From the NCBI GenBank assembly GCA_964036045.1, contig OZ038387.1, forward strand, positions 57,506,427-57,570,426: 64,000 nt of DNA, written 5' to 3'. Each line of letters opens with the position of its first letter. Positions within the stretch are counted from its first letter, which is position 1. A program made the translations under genes and the position numbers. A model generated the notes under the pieces. That model was not told the DNA's origin, made no database searches, and saw only the letters and a program-made list of their open reading frames with translations. The DNA is from Eutreptiella sp. 'Long Island Sound 2002'. Its lineage: Eukaryota; Euglenozoa; Euglenophyceae; Eutreptiales; Eutreptiaceae. Shown piece by piece: positions 58,103 to 64,000 of the stretch.

Positions 58103-58169
58103 GCTGTCCGTGGAATAGTGCATCTGTCCTGATTGCTTGGTCCAGGGGGAGGGGTGGGGCAGGCAGAAC
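58103..58169 (+). repeat. Split repeat B2 of the YR element, right end
   Basis: 67 bp ending GGCAGAAC, then ACACAAAAGG of the minisatellite. The 85 bases between A2 and B2 (58018-58102) match neither A nor B. Confidence 0.88.
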
Positions 58170-58730
58170 ACACAAAAGGGAGTTTGTGGCCACCGCAAGA
58201 GTCATGTTATTAAAGGGGCCACAGGCAAGGCGGAACACACAAAGACGGTATGTGAGTCATGTTACTAAAGGGGCCACAGGCAAAGCGGTGCACACACAAG
58301 GCGGAACACACAAAAGGCGGTCTGTGGCCACCGCAGGAGTCATGTTATCAAAGGGGCCACAGGCAAGGTGGTAGACACAGAAGGCGGTGCACACACTGAA
58401 GGCGGAACACACAAAAGGCGGTCTGTGGCCACCGCAAGAGTCATGTTATTAAAGGGGCCACAGGCAAAGCGGTACACACAGAAGGCAGTGCACACACAAG
58501 GTGTAACACACAAAAGGCCGTTTGTAGCCACCGCAGGAGTCATGTTACTAAAGGGGCCACAGGCAAGGGGGTACACAGAAAAGGTTGTGTAAACACAAGG
58601 CCGACCGCACAAAAGGCGGTCCGTGGCCACCGCACGAGTCATGTTACTAAAGGGGCCAGTGGCAAAGCGGTGCACACACAAGGCGGAACACACAAAAGGC
58701 GGTCTGTGGCCACCGCAAGCGTCTTGTTCA
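58170..58730 (+). repeat. Minisatellite, about six units of 83-102 bp
   Basis: Units begin TCTGTGGCCACCGCA, continue AGTCATGTTA(C/T)TAAAGGGGCC and end GGCGGAACACACAAAAGGCGG. Units differ by small substitutions and indels. The sequence left of the YR element (52050-52095: GGGCCACAGGCAAGGCGGTG, then CACACACAAGGTGGAAC) is the front part of the same unit. Confidence 0.88.
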
Positions 58731-59678
58731 CCTCCCCCCCCATGGGGGGCTTTTAATTGGGGGGCCGGGGAATGGGGCCCCGCCCCCCTCTAAAAGCAGT
58801 CCTTATGCCATTATATACGATACGCGCGCCGAAATGAAACATACCTCAAAAGTCTACAATGCAGCCCCTCTAAATGACCGCCTCTGTACCGTGGACAGAG
58901 CCCACCGCAGGCCTCAGTCCACAGAAAGGATTCCCGCGAGTAAGAAAAAGTCACTGCCATGTCTTTCTTGGAGGGTTTGATCCAGGCCAAGCCCCCCTTA
59001 AAACCCTTTTGTTGATGCTAAGACTAACTTAAGGATTTTTATCTCTCTTTTGAATGCCTAAAGTACACTTTCTTAAAGTAACTAGGGTTGTGACCCTAGC
59101 CCCCCCCATGAAGGATGGACCCCATGGACCCCATGGAGGATATACCGAAATAAAATAGGCATTTCATGCTTTAGGCCTTGGAGCTTAAGCCTAGTGGTCT
59201 CCCATCCCAAGACCCCTATTCTCAATTGTTTCTACCACTTATTGTGGTTCTACTTTTTAACTGTTTCTGAATTCAGTTGCTTGGCCAAGTCATTTTTTGT
59301 GTTGGCCCGATATCTCTGCGACACATTCCTAACCAGCACCATTTCACCCAAAAGAGTGCACATGAAGTGCCTTATGCTATCTTGGAGGCCAGAGTCAGTC
59401 CAGTTTTCATATAAAATCTTTTGTATTATCCAATTGTGATTGAATCTTTGTGTTCATACCTGCTTTGTTTATCTGCAGCCCTTCTGTGTTACATTGGATT
59501 TCAAAACTATTCTTTCATTCGATCCACATCCTGTTCTTGCTCTACTTGCTGCTTTGGTTTGGGTTTTCAACTTCAAAACCTGCAGGATTTCATCAAAATA
59601 TCTAGGGCATTAATCAAGGACATCTTTCTGGTAGCAAAGACAGTCCCTTGTGACCTTTGGACCCGACTCTGAGAAGAA
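58731..59678 (+). other. Flank and leader of the right-hand LTR element
   Basis: No gene is visible. G/C-runs and a short tandem ATGGACCCCATGGACCCCATGG occur near 59115-59140. TGGTCTCCCATCCCAAGA at about 59192 starts with TGG and could be a primer-binding site. The LTR pair cannot be defined because the element leaves the window. Confidence 0.4.
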
Positions 59679-61917
59679 GTGCAGCACACAAAGCTCAACA
59701 ACAAGTTCATCATGTCCACGCCAAGCGTCAGGACCTGGCCCATAAGAACTGTCCAAGTACAAATGGGCAGCATGGCCCACCCTATCGGTGAACCACCTTA
59801 CCGAGCTCCACATCTGAGTGTCGCATTTGGGTCCCAAGGAGATCCAGATCGCAGAAGGGCGGAAGAAAATACAGTCCTTACCACCGAGGCCTTAGCGGCC
59901 CACGGTGGAGACAGCCTTCATCATCTCCACAGGCGAGTAGCAGCCTCAGTCTCCCGATCCGCCTGTCCAGCATCATCCTCAACAGCGATTGGAGGCCCTG
60001 AGGAATACGAGGAAGTGAGGAAGAAAATGGATGAATACATCCTTTATGAGGAGTACTACAAATCCATTCGTGGAGAAGATGGGGAGGAGCCATTGGCAGT
60101 ACTCGGATCCAGACCACGTACAGACCTAGGGTCCTACACGCACCGTGGCCCGGCGTCCGACACAGCCGAGACAGCATCCCTGCCAAGACGACCGAGACCC
60201 GAGTATCCAAGAGCATGTTGTCCAACCCCAAGGGCTCCCGAAGTGGGCCCGACTCGAGTTGAGGAAGAACATCATCCAAGGCCAACCTACGGTGCCCTGG
60301 ATCATACAGCCGAACTGCTGGCCAAACTTCTGTCTGGATGAGAAGATCCAGATGTGACGGCCCTATCGCAGGCCATTAAGGCGAAACTGGGTATTGCAGA
60401 ACCCTTACCCAAGCCAGAGTTGTCCTCCCCCTCTCCCGGACTGAGTACCCTGGCCGAAGACCTTAAGAGATCAAGGGTCTCAAGGCTGTTGCCTAAGGTC
60501 ACCCGCCCCAGCCCCTTTCACCCCCGTGCCAGGACAGTGCCCATGGCTGAACTACAGGACGTGCCTGTGACACAAACCGAGAAAAGAGGGCTGTCAACCC
60601 TGGCACCTCTTGCCGGCGCATCACCTTATGGCCTAACTCCGGGGGGTGGGAAAACGGGCAGACCTATTGCCCAGGCGAACATCCAACTGGAACTGCCGGA
60701 GTTCGACCCCAAAAACCTGCCCGAATGGGCAGAAGAATTTGCTGAGTTTCTTTTGCTGACTGGCCAATCCCATGTGGATGTGGCCACCAAATGCTCACTG
60801 CTGAAACGCTCATGCAAAAAGAAAAATTTGCAAAAACAGGTGAAACAGGCTGTGAAAAACCTTTTTCACCTGGGCAGAGGTACTCCAGAAGTTGGAGAAA
60901 ACGTTCCCAGTCTATGAGACTGACCTCAGTGTGCGCACACAGATAGAGGAGCTACCTATGCTCCCTGAGTTTCCTTCCGCTGCGCGAATCTCTGAATACG
61001 TGTGCGACTTGGAGTATCTGTTTTCGCGGATGAACGTGGGGTCCTACGGAGCCACGGAGCCCCACCTGTGGCTCATGAGTAAGATCCCCCAACGTACGTG
61101 GGATGATTGCCGCTCTACCTCTGAGAGGAAGAGTTGGACCCACTCGTACGATGAACTGGTGGACCTCCTGATTGAGCTAGCTCTTGAGAGGGAGAATGAC
61201 TCCCACATGGAGAAATTCCTCAAGAAGCACTTGGGTCGAGGTGGTACCCCTGACCCCGAACGTGGCGAAGGGAAAGGGCCTAAAAATCCCACTAACACCA
61301 ACCAGGGAGGTGGTAAAGGGAGGGGTAACCTACGTGCCATGAATGAGGTTAAACCTGATGCAAGTACACCCCCTCTGTTCTACTGCAAACCTGTCAATGA
61401 CAAGGGGGGGCCTTGTCATGCCTCTGACTGCGATCACCGCAGTAGCTGTATGCTGCAGATGAAACGACAACAGCATACCAAGGATGGGAAACCTGTGACC
61501 CATCAGGATCATTTCAGGTGTACCATCACCTGTGGCTATTGTGGCAAACGTCGTCAGCACGAAGACGAATGTCACATAAAGAAACGCGAGAGTGATAAAC
61601 TCAAACGTCAGGAGGCCGACCGCCGGAAGACCCAAACACCCACCAAAAACCCCCAGAATGGGGATAAAGGTGGTAAAGGAGGTGGCAAGGGGGGTGGCAA
61701 AAATGGACCCCCTAACCCCCAGAGGCGCTCATCAGCGCCCGTTGCTACACCCACTCCTGCTGCTACACCCGCTCCTGCCGCAGGTGATCCCAAGAAGCGC
61801 CCCCAGGGGGATAACGCTACCCCTGAGGGGAATAACTCCAAGAAGAGGCGCTTGGCTTGGATGGCCAGGTCCCTCATTGCTGCAGGGGTGGATGTCAAGT
61901 TCCCTGATGAGGAGTAG
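59679..61917 (+). pseudogene. Gag of the right-hand LTR element
   Basis: The start could be ATG 59679 or 59712. The frame is cut by TGA 60339, resumes in register (ALSQAIKAKLGIAEPLPKPE) and shifts by one base near 60860. It then continues as ISEYVCDLEYLFSRMNVGSY, PHLWLMSKIPQRTWDDCRS and DELVDLLIELALERENDS. Two Cys/His clusters follow (CKPV...CHASDCDH..SC and CGYCGKRRQHEDEC, a CCHC knuckle). After these come Lys/Gly-rich (GKGGGKGGGK) and Pro/Ala-rich tracts. TAG 61915 ends it, with the next domain continuing in the same register. Confidence 0.75.
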
Positions 61918-61941
61918 GGGGGCGGCTCCGAAGAGGAGGAC

Positions 61942-63294
61942 TTGGTTTTTTGGATCCTCGTGAAAATCGGGGATCAAGTTTTTGGAGCGGTGCTTGACAC
62001 GTGTGCAACACTTTCCATAGTGGTCCGGCACCTGCTAAAGACTTTCAAGAAAACTAAGACCGTGGCCATAAGAGTAGGGGATGGGCGTACCATCCATTCC
62101 TTGAAGGGGGTCGATGTGACTATATGCCTGGGCGACGAAACCGTGACCCAACACTGCAGAGTGCTGGACACCGACGCCTTGGACATCGTCATTGGTACAG
62201 ACTTCCTAGGAAGAAACCCCCAGGTAAAAATGCTGTCTCTCCAGCGCCCCTATTCTTTGCACTGCAACTTTGGCAGTGGGCTGTTCTCCGTACCTTTGGA
62301 GCTGTCAGGACGAAAAGAGTCTGGATTGCGCTACACATCCAAGACTAACTATCGTACTGAAAACTACCAATTGGCCCGTCACGTTCTTGAAAATGGACTG
62401 GCGGCCCTTCAGGTAAACCTGGATGAGATCCAGGTGGAATTCTTTGCGAGCCAACAACAGCACATCATGCTGTTGTACTGCTCGAAACAATTGAACAATG
62501 CTTTCCATTTCTTCTTGAAAGCAATGGGCCTAGCGTATGCTAACCCTCCCTTCTCCCTGCTCGCGAAGGTTCTAACCAAAATCGCTTATGAGGGAGGAAG
62601 GGTTGTCATGTGCACCCCTGACTGGGGCTGCTCTGGTGAACATACTTACTGGTGCCGTATGCTAGATCAAATGACCGTGGGAAGAGTGCAACTCCCCGAC
62701 GGCCCCATCTATGTGCTTGAGGACTCAGACACAGCTATGCAGGCCCCTCAGTGGGCCAGTTTCCCGTCCATCGTCGATGGATCTCTCAATCTTGTACCCC
62801 TGTGTGACCTACACCGGGTTCTACTGAAAGAGGTCATGGCCGAAAATCCCGGCCCGACCCTTTCTGATCTCAAAAATCGATCTCGTGAGCACCTATCTGC
62901 CACACTTACAGGGTGTGAGTCTCCCGATGACTACCTGGAACGTGCAGCTGTAAAGCAGGATGCTGACGACCGGCTGTCTAAGATCGCCAGCACTATCCCT
63001 CCTGTTGATCCCAGCTGTGTTGACCTAAAACACAGTGCCTTCCTTGCCCAGCTGTTGCTAGAGGAGGTAGATCTAGAGTCAACCCCTGAACCCGCTTCCC
63101 CTGTTGGGAAGCCAGTGCTACACATGCAGCCTATGCACACAGGTGAACCCGTGGCCCGGAGTGCTGATGCTCTGGCGCGGCCTGCTGCTAATAACATGCC
63201 ATTGTCTAAGCATGACACTCAGGAACTCCGGCGGCTGTTGTACCTGAAGGCCGAAGGTATTGAGCGCCAAGAGCGGCTGCAATACCTCAAATAG
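61942..63294 (+). pseudogene. Aspartic protease-like domain and spacer of the right-hand LTR element
   Basis: WILVKIGDQVFGAVLDTCAT matches the N-terminal retropepsin block, but the expected DTG(A) reads DTC(A). VVRHLLKTFKK and DALDIVIGTDFLGRNPQVKM form the second half. The C-terminal 300 residues (YWCRMLDQMTVG, LLLEEVDLESTPEPASPVG and so on) have no named domain. It is in the same register as Gag upstream. TAG 63292 interrupts before the in-register continuation MLPDPEIPLVYSLHYGQQYP. Confidence 0.72.
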
Positions 63295-63501
63295 ACCTGG
63301 AAATCCTCCATCTGGTCTGAGGAGGACGATGATTCCTATATGCTGCCTGATCCTGAGATACCGCTAGTGTATTCTCTGCACTATGGGCAGCAATATCCCC
63401 CTGAGTGGGACGATGGTTCTGTGCCTGCCGAAACTGCTGATCGGCAGAAAAAGAAAGAACATGGAAAGAGCAACCTCCACGCTGAGAGGATTTCCTTCAG
63501 A

Positions 63502-64000
63502 AACTCGAGACTCTTAGCCTTGACCCCCGCCTGAAGAAACTGCTCATAACCTATGAGGAGGTGTTCGGCGCCTTGCCGCCTCCCCTCTCTTGTAAAAAAC
63601 TTTTCCAGATGGACCTGAAACTGAAACCTGTATTTGAAAAGACGCGAGTGAGGCGTCGTCCCTATCCCGCTCCACAGGAACAGGTTGAAGAAATCAAGCG
63701 CCAGATCCAGGAATGTATTGATGCTAGCCTCGTTGAAGAATATAAGCAGGGGGACTACCCCCATCACTGCAGTCCCTGTTTCTTGGTTGCCAAACCAGGG
63801 TCGACTGCCCTACGACTGGTTGTAGACTATGGTGAGGTCAACAAGAAAACCCAGAATCACTCAGGGAGTATCCCTAACATGGAAAATACCTTGGAGCGTA
63901 TTGCCAAATGCAGGTACAAGACCAAAATGGACAAACGCTCTGGTTTCTGGCAGGTGGACCTAACCGCCGCAGCTCAGGAGCTGCTGGCCTTTATAACCCC
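63502..64000 (+). pseudogene. Reverse transcriptase, N-terminal part, of the right-hand LTR element
   Basis: After the frameshift near 63500 an open frame runs to the window edge. It shows LITYEEVFGALP, KTRVRRRPYPAPQEQVEEIK, CSPCFLVAKPGS and LRLVVDYGEVNKKTQNHSGS (RT fingers). It then reaches KTKMDKRSGFWQVDLT, the palm block with the first catalytic Asp. The second catalytic block lies beyond the window. Confidence 0.8.

Larger units (their letters stand above)
52092..58169 (+). mobile_element. Tyrosine-recombinase retrotransposon with split direct repeats (gag-YR-RT-RNase H)
   Basis: Structure: GAAC core, A1 (52096-52233), gag, tyrosine recombinase, RT-RNase H, B1 (57811-57877), A2 (57878-58017), B2 (58103-58169). 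B1 and A2 are fused at GAAC, B2 ends in GAAC, and GAAC precedes A1. Split direct repeats are the hallmark of Ngaro/PAT/VIPER-type YR retrotransposons, which integrate through a circular DNA intermediate using YR and make no target duplication. Both flanks join to rebuild one minisatellite unit (see 58170-58730). The coding part has frameshifts near 53255, 55065 and 56655 and in-frame TAG at 56904 and 57348, so this copy is probably inactive. Confidence 0.88.
59679..64000 (+). mobile_element. LTR retrotransposon (gypsy-like), 5' half, degenerate, runs off the window
   Basis: Order: Gag with zinc-binding region, aspartic protease-like domain, spacer, RT up to the window end. From memory the Gag, protease-spacer and RT text closely resembles a family common in Symbiodiniaceae genomes. 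The coding path is broken by TGA 60339-60341, a frameshift near 60860, TAG 61915-61917, TAG 63292-63294 and a second frameshift near 63500. Confidence 0.82.

Noticed and set aside
58048-58693. ORFs on both strands across the minisatellite
   Set aside because: Repeat-unit translations (YTQKAVHTQ-type periodicity), not genes.

Overview
This is a eukaryotic nuclear sequence and it is dominated by mobile elements. Three observations point to a unicellular alga or protist. Reverse-transcribing elements of several classes lie end to end. The host genes have short GT-AG introns whose 3' ends are mostly AG|G. The retroelement at the right edge closely resembles, from memory, gag-pol polyproteins that are abundant in Symbiodiniaceae dinoflagellates. 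Dinoflagellate is therefore my best guess, at moderate to low confidence. I saw no rRNA, tRNA, CRISPR array or bacterial-type gene.

Layout. 0.7-15.8 kb: a Ty3/gypsy (chromovirus-like) element on the minus strand with 901-bp LTRs. Its gag-pol lies in one uninterrupted reading-frame register but carries seven nonsense codons. Its 5' leader holds nested or truncated LTR elements, including a small 2.1-kb LTR element with 274-bp LTRs and ACCC target duplications. 15.8-18.5 kb: a non-autonomous element of an 895-bp LTR family. 18.5-22.5 kb: no gene recognised, then a 200-N assembly gap. 22.7-29.0 kb: a mosaic of direct and inverted repeat modules with long hairpin potential. 29.2-33.1 kb: a five-exon minus-strand gene for an unrecognised helical protein of about 399 residues. 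35.3-36.7 kb: a 1.35-kb hAT-type element with a perfect 8-bp target duplication. 38.0-39.1 kb: an intact 2-oxoglutarate/Fe(II) oxygenase gene. 41.5-44.5 kb: an eight-exon class I sirtuin gene. 46.4-51.1 kb: exons of at least one further gene, with WD40-like blocks that resemble the GATOR2 subunit Mio. 52.1-58.2 kb: a tyrosine-recombinase (YR) retrotransposon. 58.2-58.7 kb: the minisatellite it inserted into. 59.7-64.0 kb: the 5' half of another degenerate LTR retrotransposon, running off the window.

The most striking system is the YR retrotransposon. It has split direct repeats (A1...B1-A2...B2) and a shared GAAC core at both ends and at the internal B1/A2 junction. It appears precisely inserted into a GAAC site of a minisatellite unit with no target duplication. 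Its domain order is gag, then YR, then RT-RNase H, the reverse of DIRS and Ngaro and like that described for trypanosomatid VIPER elements. Host genes occupy the spaces between element blocks. Several small perfect or near-perfect tandem duplications in 43-52 kb include one that copies a sirtuin exon end together with its splice sites.
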